A stretch of 64,000 nt of DNA from Azospira inquinata (GCF_018905915.1 NZ_CP064782.1:1488001-1552000); one strand, 5' to 3'. Positions 8,921 through 17,857 are shown, numbered from the stretch's first letter. The notes: a model not told the origin generated them from the letters alone. Translations and numbers: made by a program.

Positions 8921-9045
8921 ACGATCCTGTGCACGCCGCTTTCCACCGGAAGCGTCGCTGACGGGTGGTCCTATCGGGCCCCCGGGCCGGAGCTTTTTTA
9001 ACCGACATAGCAGTTATAAAACCCATACACCAAAGGAGTTGATCC

Positions 9046-10557
9046 ATGTCTGCAGGAACACGGATTCTGAACGCTGCCCTGCGCAGCAAGATCATGTCGG
9101 CCGAGGAAGCCGCCGCCCTCATTCCCTCCGGCGTTAACGTCGGCATGAGCGGCTTTACCGGTGCCGGCCATCCCAAGTCGGTGCCCGCCGCCCTGGCCAA
9201 GCGCATCATGGATGCCAATCTGTATGGCAAAAAGTTCAAGATCGGCGTGTGGACCGGTGCTTCCACCGCCCCCGAACTGGACGGCGCCCTGGCCATGGTG
9301 GACGGGGTGGAAATGCGCCTGCCCTACCAGTCCGATCCCACCTGCCGGAAACGCATTAATGCGGGGGAAATGGAATACATCGACATCCACCTTTCCCACG
9401 TGGCCCAGTCCGTCTGGTTCGGCTTCCTGGGCAAGCTGGACGTGGCCGTGGTGGAAGTCTCCGGCATTCTGGAAGATGGCCGCCTGATTCCCTCCTCCTC
9501 CGTGGGCAACAACAAGACCTGGCTGGACTGTGCCGACAAGGTGATCCTGGAAGTTAATTCCTGGCAGCACCCGGCCCTGGAAGGGATGCACGACATCTAT
9601 TACGGTACCGCCCTGCCGCCCCACCGTAAGCCCATTCCCATCATCAAGACCGATGATCGGATCGGGGAACCCTATTTCCGCGTGGATCCCAACAAGATCA
9701 TCGCCATTGTGGAAACCCACCAGACCGACCGGAATTCCGCCTTCTCCGCGCCGGACGAAAGCTCCCGCAAAATCGCCGGGCACATCCTGGAATTCCTGGA
9801 GCACGAAGTGGCCAAGGGCCGTCTGCCCAAGAACCTGCTGCCCCTCCAGTCCGGCGTGGGCAATATCGCCAATGCGGTGCTGGCCGGCCTCAACAAGGGC
9901 CCCTTTGAAAATCTGACGGCCTACACGGAAGTGTTGCAGGACGGCATGCTGGAGATGATCAAGTCCGGCAAGCTGACCGTCGCTTCCGCCACCGCCTTCT
10001 CCCTGTCCCCCAGCGCTCTTACGGAACTCAATTCCGACCTGGACCGCTTCAAGCACAACATCATCTTGCGGCCCCAGGAAATCTCCAATCACCCGGAAGT
10101 CATCCGCCGCCTGGGGGTCATTGCCATGAACGGCATGATCGAAGCGGACATCTACGGCAACGTCAATTCCACCCACGTCATGGGCACCAAGATCATGAAC
10201 GGCATCGGCGGCTCCGGCGACTTCGCCCGGAACGCCTTCCTGTCCTTCTTCATGACCCCGTCCCAGGCCAAGGGCGGGGAAATCTCCTGCATCGTGCCCA
10301 TGGTCTCCCACGTGGATCACACGGAGCACGACGTTCAGGTGATCGTCACCGAACAGGGTCTGGCCGACCTGCGCGGTCTGTCTCCCAAGCAACGGGCCAA
10401 GGTGGTCATCGAAAATTGCGCCCACCCCCATTTCAAGCCCGCCTTGATGGACTACTACAAGCGCTCCCTGGACCATTCTCCCGGCAAGCAAACCCCCCAC
10501 CTGCTGGAAGAAGCCCTGGCCTGGCACCTGCGCTACCTGCGGGAAGGCCAGATGTAA
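9046..10557 (+). CDS. Succinyl-CoA:acetate CoA-transferase (acetyl-CoA hydrolase/transferase family)
   Basis: A 503-residue class I CoA-transferase. It resembles the AarC/ScpC group that moves CoA between succinyl-CoA and acetate (or related short acids), linking acetate activation to the citric acid cycle. Visible features are the N-terminal Gly-Met-Ser-Gly-Phe-Thr-Gly-Ala-Gly-His-Pro-Lys, the central Ser-Gly-Val-Gly-Asn-Ile-Ala-Asn-Ala-Val, the catalytic glutamate in Tyr-Thr-Glu-Val-Leu-Gln-Asp-Gly, and a Gly-Ile-Gly-Gly-Ser-Gly-Asp-Phe-Ala-Arg-Asn-Ala loop. An AGGAG site precedes the ATG. A strong terminator follows, so it is probably transcribed alone. Exact acyl donor preference cannot be read from sequence. 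Confidence 0.88.
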   Translation: MSAGTRILNAALRSKIMSAEEAAALIPSGVNVGMSGFTGAGHPKSVPAALAKRIMDANLYGKKFKIGVWTGASTAPELDGALAMVDGVEMRLPYQSDPTCRKRINAGEMEYIDIHLSHVAQSVWFGFLGKLDVAVVEVSGILEDGRLIPSSSVGNNKTWLDCADKVILEVNSWQHPALEGMHDIYYGTALPPHRKPIPIIKTDDRIGEPYFRVDPNKIIAIVETHQTDRNSAFSAPDESSRKIAGHILEFLEHEVAKGRLPKNLLPLQSGVGNIANAVLAGLNKGPFENLTAYTEVLQDGMLEMIKSGKLTVASATAFSLSPSALTELNSDLDRFKHNIILRPQEISNHPEVIRRLGVIAMNGMIEADIYGNVNSTHVMGTKIMNGIGGSGDFARNAFLSFFMTPSQAKGGEISCIVPMVSHVDHTEHDVQVIVTEQGLADLRGLSPKQRAKVVIENCAHPHFKPALMDYYKRSLDHSPGKQTPHLLEEALAWHLRYLREGQM

Positions 10558-10580
10558 TTCCCGGGAAATCCTCCCCCCAA

Positions 10581-10606
10581 AGCCCCGCTTCTGCGGGGCT
10601 TTTTCT
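10581..10606 (+). terminator. Rho-independent terminator of the CoA-transferase gene
   Basis: An 8-bp perfect stem, AGCCCCGC with GCGGGGCT, closes on a 4-base loop at 10589-10592 and is followed by a T-rich run from 10600. It lies 23 bases after the stop codon. Confidence 0.9.
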
Positions 10607-10649
10607 TTTCCCCTACACTGGCGGCTGTCCCGTGTTTTTCCCCATTCCC

Positions 10650-10691
10650 ATGCGCATCGGCATTGACCTTGGCGGAATAACGACCATCTGA
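10650..10691 (+). pseudogene. Displaced 5' end of mak (first 9 codons, then foreign sequence)
   Basis: ATG at 10650 begins Met-Arg-Ile-Gly-Ile-Asp-Leu-Gly-Gly in GC-rich host codons, the phosphate-loop start of ROK kinases. The homology ends at 10675; AT-rich sequence follows and the frame stops at 10691. The intact gene with the same N-terminal peptide starts 2 kb downstream at 12637. This is therefore the original 5' end of mak, cut off by an insertion. Confidence 0.8.
10653..10675 (+). repeat. Left direct repeat (attL-like) in mak 5' end
   Basis: A 23-base copy in host codon style of the repeat also found at 12646-12668, ending in the shared CTTGGCGG. Confidence 0.6.
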
Positions 10692-10948
10692 TATCCAATA
10701 ATAACGATTATTATCTAATTGAATTAAATCCTTGGTTTCATTATTTTACTAAAATCCTATTATCTATTGACTATTACCAGCCATATTATCCATATTTCGT
10801 CATAATCGTACTCAGGTTTTCTACTAATGCTCTCACCCATCAATCCAATAAGTTCTTCTAGCAGCAGATTTTATATTGTCGTGTTTCATTAAACGGTAAC
10901 TCGTTTCGGATGATTCTGTTTCAATGCTACTTATTTACTCAAGTTCAA

Positions 10949-11851
10949 ATGAAACTACCTAACTCGCTCACCGGTTACCCCCGCGTTGCTGGACTGGCGC
11001 TCATCATCTACATCGGTACCATGATATTACCCGTGTGGTGCCACGGCATCCCACTCCCAAGCAACCAACAGACGCCCCCTCCCAAGCATTGTCAGCCGGC
11101 AAACTTCGCCCTTGGGAGCTCCACAAAATTCTGCCTGCAAACGGACCGAACCAACTCACAGGCGCTGACCCTGCACATCTACCAATCTACTGCTTCTGGT
11201 ACTTATCGTCTGAGCGATACGTTATCCATCGAAGATTGGTATAGCAATGGCTTTGCCAAAGTCCTGCAAACAGGTCCCAACCAAGCCGATATGATAGTTG
11301 CCCAAGGAACCGGAACCCACGGCACAGGAGTCGGCCAAACTCTGATCTATCTGATTGCCTACCACAACCAGCGTTTTGAACCGGTGCTATTTGAGTCTCT
11401 ATCGCATACGCTAACCGAGCCAGAAGGCATGAAACGTTGCGAAGGCACTCTTTCTCTTGAACTACTTGGGAAACTTCGGGTTTTCACCAAAAAGGGCAAA
11501 CCCATCGCTAGAATCGACTATCGGTTTCGAGGTGACTATCAGCCAGACACTGAAACTTCACCCAAGACACCTGCCCGGCACATGCGCAATCAATGGCACG
11601 ATGAACTGTCTTATTGTCCCGCAACAGCTTCTTTTTACGGCTGCCAATCAAGCAATAGAAAAAAGCCGACCAACGTCGTCAGGGCCGCTATCGATAAAGC
11701 ACGCCAGGAATTTGTTAAGCAACGCCCGTCTGTCTACCCAAGTCAATCAGAAGAACAAGAAAGCCCGACCACCAGCATGTGGGGGCTTCTCGATAATATC
11801 ATCCGATATCCTGAACTAATGCGCACTAATCGCACCGATATCCCGAACTAA
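10949..11851 (+). CDS. Exported protein of unknown function, low GC
   Basis: A 300-residue protein counted from the ATG at 10949; an upstream ATG at 10910 would give 313 residues. The first 33 residues look like a signal peptide or membrane anchor (Ala-Gly-Leu-Ala-Leu-Ile-Ile-Tyr-Ile-Gly-Thr-Met-Ile-Leu-Pro-Val). At least six cysteines follow (for example in Lys-His-Cys, Lys-Phe-Cys, Lys-Arg-Cys, Ser-Tyr-Cys and Tyr-Gly-Cys), as in a disulphide-bonded periplasmic or secreted protein. I recognise no family. It is the only convincing gene of the element inserted in mak. Its last codons run into the first unit of a 25-base tandem repeat, so the natural C-terminus may have been altered. Confidence 0.6.
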   Translation: MKLPNSLTGYPRVAGLALIIYIGTMILPVWCHGIPLPSNQQTPPPKHCQPANFALGSSTKFCLQTDRTNSQALTLHIYQSTASGTYRLSDTLSIEDWYSNGFAKVLQTGPNQADMIVAQGTGTHGTGVGQTLIYLIAYHNQRFEPVLFESLSHTLTEPEGMKRCEGTLSLELLGKLRVFTKKGKPIARIDYRFRGDYQPDTETSPKTPARHMRNQWHDELSYCPATASFYGCQSSNRKKPTNVVRAAIDKARQEFVKQRPSVYPSQSEEQESPTTSMWGLLDNIIRYPELMRTNRTDIPN

Positions 11852-11859
11852 TGCTCACT
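11803..11859 (+). repeat. Two-copy tandem repeat, 25 bases each, period 32
   Basis: The copies are 11803-11827 and 11835-11859, identical at 23 of 25 bases, beginning CCGATATCC and ending CACT. The first lies at the 3' end of the preceding open frame, the second overlaps its stop. No known function. Confidence 0.75.
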
Positions 11860-12636
11860 GAGCGCGCAAGAGTCTTTGAATTCAAGCTTTTCTGACCATA
11901 TGCAGGGAAAGGCCGAAAGGCGGAAATTACCCTAGCTTTCCTACTCGAGTCCATCCGACATTATCGGTCATGAACTCGGCCAGTAAGGCAATTAATGTGG
12001 TATCTCAGCGACGTTTACAAGGCCATGGTGATCGGCTAGCTAATAGTTAGTCCCCAAGGCTTACTTTTCGACCTTTTTGCGCCTTTGGAAGGCCGTTCCG
12101 CCCCAGCCTTAATGCCTCAGCAGCTTGGAGCTCATTGTTTCGTGGCCCCGGTACGGATCGTATTTCGAACGCTTTTATTTCTTGATGGCAACTTGGTGCA
12201 CTTCCGTGATCGTTTTTCTCATCAGCATGGTGAGTTACACGAAGGCGCAGTCGTTGTATTCAGTGTGCTAACCAGACTAAAAATCGATTGGCAGGGAAAC
12301 GGGGTGTTGACGTTTCTGCGGTCACGGGATTGCAGCAAACGATGGATTTGAAACGCCCTTACCGCAGAAGGTGAGGCTGGGAGCAGCAAACTAATGCGGC
12401 AGCCACCTTGGTGAAGCAAATTATGCTCTGGGGGGGCATTCATCGTGCATCCAAGTCTAAAGTCAGAGGTATTTTTTGCTAACTTTGGCCACCAGCAAAA
12501 CCAGAGGCAAGACCAATAAAGTACTCAACAAGCCTCTATTAAATAATAATGCATACAACAGGCTTCCTGGATACCCATTTTATTTTAATTAGATACGTAG
12601 CCATAGAAAATCTGAAACATTACTTCATTAAAAATC
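11860..12636. other. Low-GC stretch of the mak element, no recognised gene
   Basis: About 780 bases between the exported protein and mak. An 88-codon open frame at 12085-12351 has no family resemblance and no convincing ribosome site, so I do not call it. The last 120 bases are very AT-rich and presumably supply the present promoter of mak. Confidence 0.45.
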
Positions 12637-13560
12637 ATGCCACTACGTATTGGAATTGATCTTGGCGGTACAAAAATCGAAATCCTGGCCCTGGATGACC
12701 AGGGCCGGGAACTCCTGCGGCGGCGGGTGCCCACCCCGGCCCGGGATTATTCGGCCACCCTGGCCGCCCTGGTGGGGCTGGTGCAGGAAACGGAGGCCAC
12801 CCTGGGCTTAAAGGGCTCGGTGGGGGTAGGCATTCCGGGGGCCGAATCCCTGGCGGATGGGCGGGTGAAGAACGCCAATTCCACCTGCCTCATCGGCCAC
12901 CCCCTGGGCCGGGACCTGGAAAGGGCCCTGGAACGCCCGGTACGCCTGGCCAACGATGCCAACTGCTTTGCCTTGTCGGAGGCGGTGGATGGGGCAGGGC
13001 AGGGGGCGAACAGCGTTTTCGGGGTGATCCTGGGCACCGGGGTGGGGGGCGGTATCGTGCTCCAGGGCCGAGTGCTGGTGGGAGCCAACGCCATTGCCGG
13101 GGAGTGGGGCCACAACCCCCTGCCAGCTCCCCAGAAAGAGGATTTGCCGCTGCCCGCCTGCTACTGCGGGCGCCGGGGCTGCATAGAAACCTATCTGTCC
13201 GGTCCCGGCCTGCTGGCGGACTACGAACGCCAGCCCGGCGCCGACCCGGAGATCAAGGACGTAGCAGACCTGGCAAGCCGGGCGACGGCCGGGGATCCCT
13301 TGGCGGAGGCCGCCCTGGGCCGCTACGAAGCCCGGCTGGCCCGCAGCCTAGCCACGGTCATCAATGTGCTGGACCCGGAGGTCATTGTTCTGGGGGGCGG
13401 CCTGTCCAACCTTACCCGGCTTTACCGCACCGTGCCCCGGCTGTGGGGGCCCCATGTCTTTTCCGATACCGTCCGCACCCGGCTTCTGCCCAACCGCCAC
13501 GGGGATTCCTCCGGGGTCCGGGGTGCCGCCTGGCTGTGGCCCCAGGAGTCTCACCCGTGA
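12637..13560 (+). CDS. mak: Fructokinase, ROK family
   Basis: A 307-residue sugar kinase that resembles E. coli Mak along its whole length. The N-terminal phosphate loop is Asp-Leu-Gly-Gly-Thr-Lys, the catalytic aspartate is in Ala-Asn-Asp-Ala-Asn-Cys, and the ROK zinc site is His in Glu-Trp-Gly-His-Asn-Pro-Leu-Pro plus Cys-Tyr-Cys-Gly-Arg-Arg-Gly-Cys-Ile-Glu-Thr. The end, His-Gly-Asp-Ser-Ser-Gly-Val-Arg-Gly-Ala-Ala-Trp-Leu-Trp-Pro, is also Mak-like. It phosphorylates fructose (possibly mannose) with ATP. The first 16 codons are AT-rich and unlike the rest of the gene, because a 2-kb insertion has replaced the original 5' end. The stop overlaps the GTG start of the MOSC gene, so the two are translationally coupled. 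Confidence 0.9.
   Translation: MPLRIGIDLGGTKIEILALDDQGRELLRRRVPTPARDYSATLAALVGLVQETEATLGLKGSVGVGIPGAESLADGRVKNANSTCLIGHPLGRDLERALERPVRLANDANCFALSEAVDGAGQGANSVFGVILGTGVGGGIVLQGRVLVGANAIAGEWGHNPLPAPQKEDLPLPACYCGRRGCIETYLSGPGLLADYERQPGADPEIKDVADLASRATAGDPLAEAALGRYEARLARSLATVINVLDPEVIVLGGGLSNLTRLYRTVPRLWGPHVFSDTVRTRLLPNRHGDSSGVRGAAWLWPQESHP
12646..12668 (+). repeat. Right direct repeat (attR-like) within mak
   Basis: A 23-base copy of the repeat at 10653-10675, with four synonymous third-position differences. It is part of the working mak reading frame. Confidence 0.6.
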
Positions 13561-14237
13561 CCACGCCTGACTTCGCCCTGACGCTTCAAAGCGTCTATAC
13601 CGGCGGCCCGGGCCCCCTGCCGGACGGCCGCCCCAGCGGCATCTACAAAACCCTCCGGGACACCCCCCTCACCGTGACCACCCTGGGCATACAGGGGGAC
13701 CACCAGGCGGACCCTCGGGTCCATGGGGGTCCGGACAAGGCCATTCACCTCTTTCCCCGGGAAAATTACCGGGCCCTGGCCACGGCCTTTCCCCACCTGG
13801 CAACGCGCCTGGTGCCCGGGATGCTGGGGGAAAATCTCAGCACGGCGGGCGGTGACCAGGCGGCGGTGTGCATCGGGGACCGCTACGCCTGGGGAGAGGT
13901 GGTGCTGGAATTAAGCCAGCCCCGCCGCCCCTGCTGGAAAATCGACGCCCGCCTGGAGCAGGACGGAGTGGCCGCCTACGTGGCAGAGCAGGGCCTGACG
14001 GGCTGGTATTTTCGGGTGCTGCGGGGAGGCCTTGCCCCGGCCCGGGGGCAGCTTACCCTGGTGGCACGCCCCAATCCCGGCGCCACCCTCACCGCCCTGG
14101 CAGACCTCATGGGCCAGCATCGCCCGTCTATAGGGGCCCTGGAAGCAGCGGCCCGGTGGCCGGGGCTGGCAGGGGATGTGGCCCGGCGCTTGAGGCAGCG
14201 GGCGGATTGGCTGGGCCACCAGCCGGAGACCGACTAG
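13557..14237 (+). CDS. yiiM: YiiM-like MOSC domain protein
   Basis: A 226-residue molybdenum cofactor protein starting at a GTG that overlaps the mak stop (GTGA). It combines a MOSC domain (about residues 20-165) and a C-terminal three-helix domain, as in E. coli YiiM (224 residues), which reduces N-hydroxylated bases such as 6-hydroxylaminopurine. Signature segments are Gly-Asp-x-Gln-Ala-Asp-x-x-x-His-Gly-Gly-Pro-Asp-Lys-Ala, Gly-Glu-Asn-Leu-Ser, and Gln-Pro-Arg-Arg-Pro-Cys-Trp-Lys, whose cysteine is the proposed molybdenum ligand. The longer open frame from 13104 overlaps mak and is not the start. Confidence 0.85.
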   Translation: MTTPDFALTLQSVYTGGPGPLPDGRPSGIYKTLRDTPLTVTTLGIQGDHQADPRVHGGPDKAIHLFPRENYRALATAFPHLATRLVPGMLGENLSTAGGDQAAVCIGDRYAWGEVVLELSQPRRPCWKIDARLEQDGVAAYVAEQGLTGWYFRVLRGGLAPARGQLTLVARPNPGATLTALADLMGQHRPSIGALEAAARWPGLAGDVARRLRQRADWLGHQPETD

Positions 14238-14385
14238 GGGCGGGCAAGCTAGAGCGGGAATAGGGGAGATCGGGCTGGGCGTTCCCCATGGGCTTTGGGG
14301 AAAAGACCATCTGGCGGGGCTAATCCGGCCTATCAAAGGCGCTCTCGGCACCAGACCACGGTGAGGCGCAGGCCCAGGCCCCCGT

Positions 14386-16401
14386 CTAAAACTCCAGGGG
14401 ATCCACTTCTAGGTGCCAGCGCAGCCGGGATGGTGCTTTGATGGCCGTAATTTCCGGCACCCAGGCGGAAAGAAAGGCCTGGAGCGCCGGGCGCACCATG
14501 GATTCCGCCAGTAGCTGGCCCCGCTCCAGATTGGCCAGCCGGGCCATGCGCATGGGCACCGGGTCATAGAGGGCCACGGCCCGCCCCTGATCCAGAGCCG
14601 CGCCCCGGGCCCGGGCCTCACTGAGGAACTTGAGGGCATCCCCCATATCCGGGGCTTCCGCCCGCAGCATGGCCTGGAAGGCAAAGGGAGGAAAGCCCGC
14701 CTGGCGCCGCTCTTCCAGTTGGGAAGCGGCAAAGGCCGGGTAGTCGTGCTGTACCAGGGCCCCATACAGAGCATGGCCCGGCTGCTCGGTCTGGATCAGC
14801 ACCTCCCCGGGCAGCTCGGCCCGGCCAGCCCGCCCCCCCACCTGCATGAGCTGGGCGAAAAGCCGCTCCGGTGCCCGCCAGTCGGCGGCGAAGAGGGCCG
14901 CATCTGCCCCCACCACCTCCACCAGGGTAAGGCGGGGAAAATCGTGGCCCTTGGCCAGCATCTGGGTACCCACCAGGATATCCGCCCGGATCGCCGGGTC
15001 CGTGCTGTGGATCTGGGCCAGCAGGCCTTCCCATTGCTTGCGGGAGCGGGCCGAATCCCGATCCACCCGCAGGATATGGGCCTGGGGAAAGCGCTCCGCC
15101 AGGGCCTCTTCCAAGCGCTGGGTGCCCCGGCCAAAGGGGTGGATGTCCTGATTGCCGCAGGTGGGGCAGGCCCGGGGGATAGGGGTCTCGAAACCGCAGT
15201 GGTGGCAGCGCAGGCGCCGGTCCGCCAGATGGAGCACCAGATTGGCGGCACAGCGGCGGCAGCGGGAAATCCAGCCACAGGCCGGGCAGGCCAGCACCGG
15301 GGCATAGCCCCGCCGGTTAAGGAACACCAGACTCTGTTCGCCCCGCTCCAGGCGTTGCTCCAGGGCCTGCCAGAGGGCCTGGGAAAGGCCGTCCTGGAGC
15401 TTTTCCTTGCGGGTATCCACCAGACGCACCGTGGGCAGCTGGGCGTTGGCCACCGCCCGATCCCCCAGGGTGAGGAGGGTGTAAGGGTGTTTGTTGCCTT
15501 CCCCGATGGCATTGGCCCAGGATTCCAGGGCCGGGGTAGCGGAGCCCAGCACAATGGGCACAGCCCGCTCCCGGGCGCGGAACACGGCCACGTCCCGGGC
15601 GGAATAACGCATTCCGTCCTGCTGCTTGAAGGAGGCGTCGTGCTCCTCATCCACCACAATCAGGCCCAGGTCCGGGAGCGGGGTGAATACGGCCAGCCGG
15701 GTGCCCAGCACAATGCGGGCGCTACCGTCGAAGGCCGCCTTCCAGTGCCGGGTGCGGGCCGCTTCCCCCAGTTCGCTATGGAGGGCTACCAAGCCCACTT
15801 CAGGAAAACGGCTGCGGAAGCGGGCCTCCAGCTGGGGCGTGAGGTTGATTTCCGGCACCAGCACCAGGGCTTGCCGCCCCTCCGCCAGGGCCCGGGCCAC
15901 CAGACGCAGATAGACCTCGGTTTTGCCCGAGCCCGTAATACCGTAGAGGAGGAAAGGATGGAAGCCGGGACCGGCCCCCAGCACCGCCTCCACCGCCTGG
16001 GCCTGGCCCGGGGTTAGTTCCGGAGGCGGCGCCCCGGGGGGCACCTTGGCTCCAGCCCGGACAGCCCGGGCCTTGGGGGGATGGGGGCGACGCAGGCCCA
16101 CGGGCAGGGCGGCCAGCATGGCTTCCCCCAGGGGCACATGGTAATAAGCGGCGCAGAAGCCGCAGAGACGCAACCAGTCCGGGGGCAGGGGGGGCAGGTC
16201 CCGGAGAATCTCATCCACCGGCTTCAACTGCTCCGGCGGCAGCTCTCCCTGTTCCAGCACCTCGGTGATGATGCCGATCTTTTCCCGATGGCCGAAGGGC
16301 ACCCGCACCCGGCGCCCCACGTCCCCCGGCACCCCGTCCGGGGCCAGGTAATCGAATTGACGATACAGGGGAACATCCAGGGCGACCCGCACCACAGCCA
16401 T
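14386..16401 (-). CDS. priA: Primosomal replication protein N' (replication-restart helicase)
   Basis: A 671-residue 3'-5' DNA helicase that recognises stalled or collapsed forks and reloads the replicative helicase. The N-terminal DNA-binding part is followed by Walker A Gly-Ile-Thr-Gly-Ser-Gly-Lys-Thr-Glu, the Asp-Glu-Glu-His motif II, and a zinc-binding insertion of paired cysteines (Cys-Pro-x-Cys, Cys-x-x-Cys, Cys-x-x-Cys, Cys-Pro-x-Cys). Helicase motifs V and VI follow, with Gly-Thr-Gln-Met-Leu-Ala-Lys-Gly-His-Asp-Phe and Gln-Val-Gly-Gly-Arg-Ala-Gly-Arg. Length is in the normal range (E. coli 732, many betaproteobacteria shorter). It faces away from a DnaA-box-containing intergenic region. 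Confidence 0.95.
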   Translation of the reverse strand: MAVVRVALDVPLYRQFDYLAPDGVPGDVGRRVRVPFGHREKIGIITEVLEQGELPPEQLKPVDEILRDLPPLPPDWLRLCGFCAAYYHVPLGEAMLAALPVGLRRPHPPKARAVRAGAKVPPGAPPPELTPGQAQAVEAVLGAGPGFHPFLLYGITGSGKTEVYLRLVARALAEGRQALVLVPEINLTPQLEARFRSRFPEVGLVALHSELGEAARTRHWKAAFDGSARIVLGTRLAVFTPLPDLGLIVVDEEHDASFKQQDGMRYSARDVAVFRARERAVPIVLGSATPALESWANAIGEGNKHPYTLLTLGDRAVANAQLPTVRLVDTRKEKLQDGLSQALWQALEQRLERGEQSLVFLNRRGYAPVLACPACGWISRCRRCAANLVLHLADRRLRCHHCGFETPIPRACPTCGNQDIHPFGRGTQRLEEALAERFPQAHILRVDRDSARSRKQWEGLLAQIHSTDPAIRADILVGTQMLAKGHDFPRLTLVEVVGADAALFAADWRAPERLFAQLMQVGGRAGRAELPGEVLIQTEQPGHALYGALVQHDYPAFAASQLEERRQAGFPPFAFQAMLRAEAPDMGDALKFLSEARARGAALDQGRAVALYDPVPMRMARLANLERGQLLAESMVRPALQAFLSAWVPEITAIKAPSRLRWHLEVDPLEF

Positions 16402-16557
16402 GGCGGCTCAGCTCCGAACCAGGGAGAGAGGGAGCAAAAACCCGCCTTCCATGGGGAAGCGACAGGGGCATGGGGCGGCCCCCCGCACCCGGCCAGGGCG
16501 GAAGATCGGCCCCCCCTGGGCCTCCCAGGCCTGACCCGGTTTTTTCCCCACACAGGC

Positions 16558-16566
16558 TGTGGATAA
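16558..16566 (-). promoter_or_regulatory. DnaA box, perfect consensus
   Basis: TTATCCACA read on the minus strand, the perfect E. coli DnaA box. Confidence 0.5.
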
Positions 16567-16733
16567 CTTTGTGGGTTTTTTTGCCTTCCCCGTGACCTGC
16601 CCGGGGGATAACACCTTCCGCCTACCCGCTGTGATAACAAAAGCATCACTTTTATTCATGTAAATCATTAGCTTATTTAAGACTCTTAATTCTCTACAAT
16701 GAATTGTGACGCTTTGTATCGGGTGGGGAAAAC

Positions 16734-16742
16734 TGTGCATAA
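16734..16742 (-). promoter_or_regulatory. DnaA box, TTATGCACA
   Basis: TTATGCACA on the minus strand fits TTWTNCACA. It lies 168 bases from the perfect box in the same intergenic region. Confidence 0.4.
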
Positions 16743-16792
16743 GTCTTGGGACAACCGGGGGAGCCTCGGGCCCACCCCGGTCCCCTTCCGGC

Positions 16793-17857
16793 TCAGGCGG
16801 GGAAGCGGGTGTAGCCGTGCACCGTCTGCACCAGGGCACTCACGTTGTCCGGCGGGGTGAATTGGGAAATGCCGTGGCCCAGGTTGAAAACATGGCCCGT
16901 ATTGCCCGGGCCGAAGGCTTCCAGCACCTTGCGGGTTTCCGCCGCCACCACTTCCGGGGTAGCGAAGAGGACGCTGGGGTCCAGATTGCCTTGCAGGGCC
17001 ACCCGGTCACCGACCCGGCGCCGGGCTTCCCTAATATCCATGGTCCAGTCCAGGCCCACGCCCTGGCAGCCGCTAGCGGCGATATCTTCCAGCCAGAGTC
17101 CGCCTCCCTTGGTGAAGACGATGGCCGGTACCTTTTCCCCGTCCCGTTCCTTGATCAGACCGGCCAGGATGCGCTCCATGTAGGACAGGGAAAATTCCTT
17201 GTAGGCGGCGGCAGACAAGCTGCCTCCCCAGGAGTCGAAAATCATCACGGCCTGGGCGCCGGATTCGATCTGGGCGTTCAGGTAATCGGTCACCGCCCGG
17301 GCGGTCACATCCAGGATGTGGTGCAACAGCTCCGGCCGGGAGTAGAGCATGGTCTTAATCTGGCGGTAATCGCTGGAGGAACCGCCTTCCACCATGTAGC
17401 AGGCCAGGGTATAGGGGCTGCCGGAAAAGCCGATGAGGGGGACGCTGTTGTCCAGGGCCCGACGGATTTCCGCCACCGCATCCATCACATAGCCCAGGTG
17501 CTGATGGGGGTCAGGCACCCGCAGAGAGCGGATTTCCCACTCATTGCGCAGGGGCGACTCGAACTTGGGGCCTTCCCCTTCGGCAAAATAGAGCCCCAGG
17601 CCCATGGCGTCGGGCACGGTGAGGATGTCGGAGAAGAGAATGGCCGCATCCAGATCGTAGCGGGCCAGGGGCTGGAGAGTAACCTCGCAGGCCAGATCCG
17701 GATTTTTACAGAGATCCAGGAAGCTGCCGGCCCGTTTGCGGGTCTCGCAGTATTCGGGAAGATAACGCCCGGCCTGGCGCATCAACCACACGGGAGTGTA
17801 GTCGGTGGGTTCTTTGAGCAGGGCACGGAGAAAATTGTCGTTGCGGGGTCGGGTCAC
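16793..17857 (-). CDS. hemE: Uroporphyrinogen decarboxylase
   Basis: This enzyme removes four carboxyl groups from uroporphyrinogen III to give coproporphyrinogen III in cytoplasmic haem synthesis. Signature sequences are [15 protein letters not shown] near the N-terminus, [21 protein letters not shown], and Asn-Leu-Gly-His-Gly-Ile near the end. I take the GTG at 17857, which gives 354 residues as in E. coli and has GGCGGAG upstream; an ATG at 17914 would add 19 residues that the family lacks. No other haem gene is adjacent. Confidence 0.93.
   Translation of the reverse strand: MTRPRNDNFLRALLKEPTDYTPVWLMRQAGRYLPEYCETRKRAGSFLDLCKNPDLACEVTLQPLARYDLDAAILFSDILTVPDAMGLGLYFAEGEGPKFESPLRNEWEIRSLRVPDPHQHLGYVMDAVAEIRRALDNSVPLIGFSGSPYTLACYMVEGGSSSDYRQIKTMLYSRPELLHHILDVTARAVTDYLNAQIESGAQAVMIFDSWGGSLSAAAYKEFSLSYMERILAGLIKERDGEKVPAIVFTKGGGLWLEDIAASGCQGVGLDWTMDIREARRRVGDRVALQGNLDPSVLFATPEVVAAETRKVLEAFGPGNTGHVFNLGHGISQFTPPDNVSALVQTVHGYTRFPA

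Larger units (their letters stand above)
10653..12668. mobile_element. About 2-kb low-GC insertion in the 5' end of mak, with regenerated start
   Basis: The insertion is bounded by two 23-base imperfect direct repeats, 10653-10675 and 12646-12668. They are 19/23 identical, and all four mismatches fall at third codon positions, so both encode Arg-Ile-Gly-Ile-Asp-Leu-Gly-Gly. The last 8 bases, CTTGGCGG, are identical and could be the crossover core. The interior has distinctly lower GC, one likely gene (10949-11851) and no recognisable integrase or transposase. The right end, about 12520-12640, is very AT-rich. Either it is the residue of an integrative element that replaces the 5' end of its target gene, or it is a product of natural recombination. 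Confidence 0.6.
16402..16792. other. Intergenic region with DnaA boxes between priA and hemE
   Basis: These 391 bases lie between the start of priA and the end of hemE. They contain two matches to the DnaA box consensus TTWTNCACA on the minus strand (16558-16566 and 16734-16742), separated by an AT-rich stretch at 16620-16700. There is no dnaA, rnpA or gidA gene nearby, so it is not the replication origin as usually organised. No gene is seen. Confidence 0.5.

Noticed and set aside
8998..10698. A 566-codon minus-strand open frame
   Set aside because: Antisense of the CoA-transferase gene; no family features and no ribosome site.
12085..12351. An 88-codon open frame in the mak element
   Set aside because: No ribosome site, no family resemblance and unremarkable codon use; not enough to call a gene.
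16402..16792. Possible chromosomal origin of replication
   Set aside because: Only two DnaA boxes, and none of dnaA, dnaN, rnpA, gidA or parAB is adjacent.
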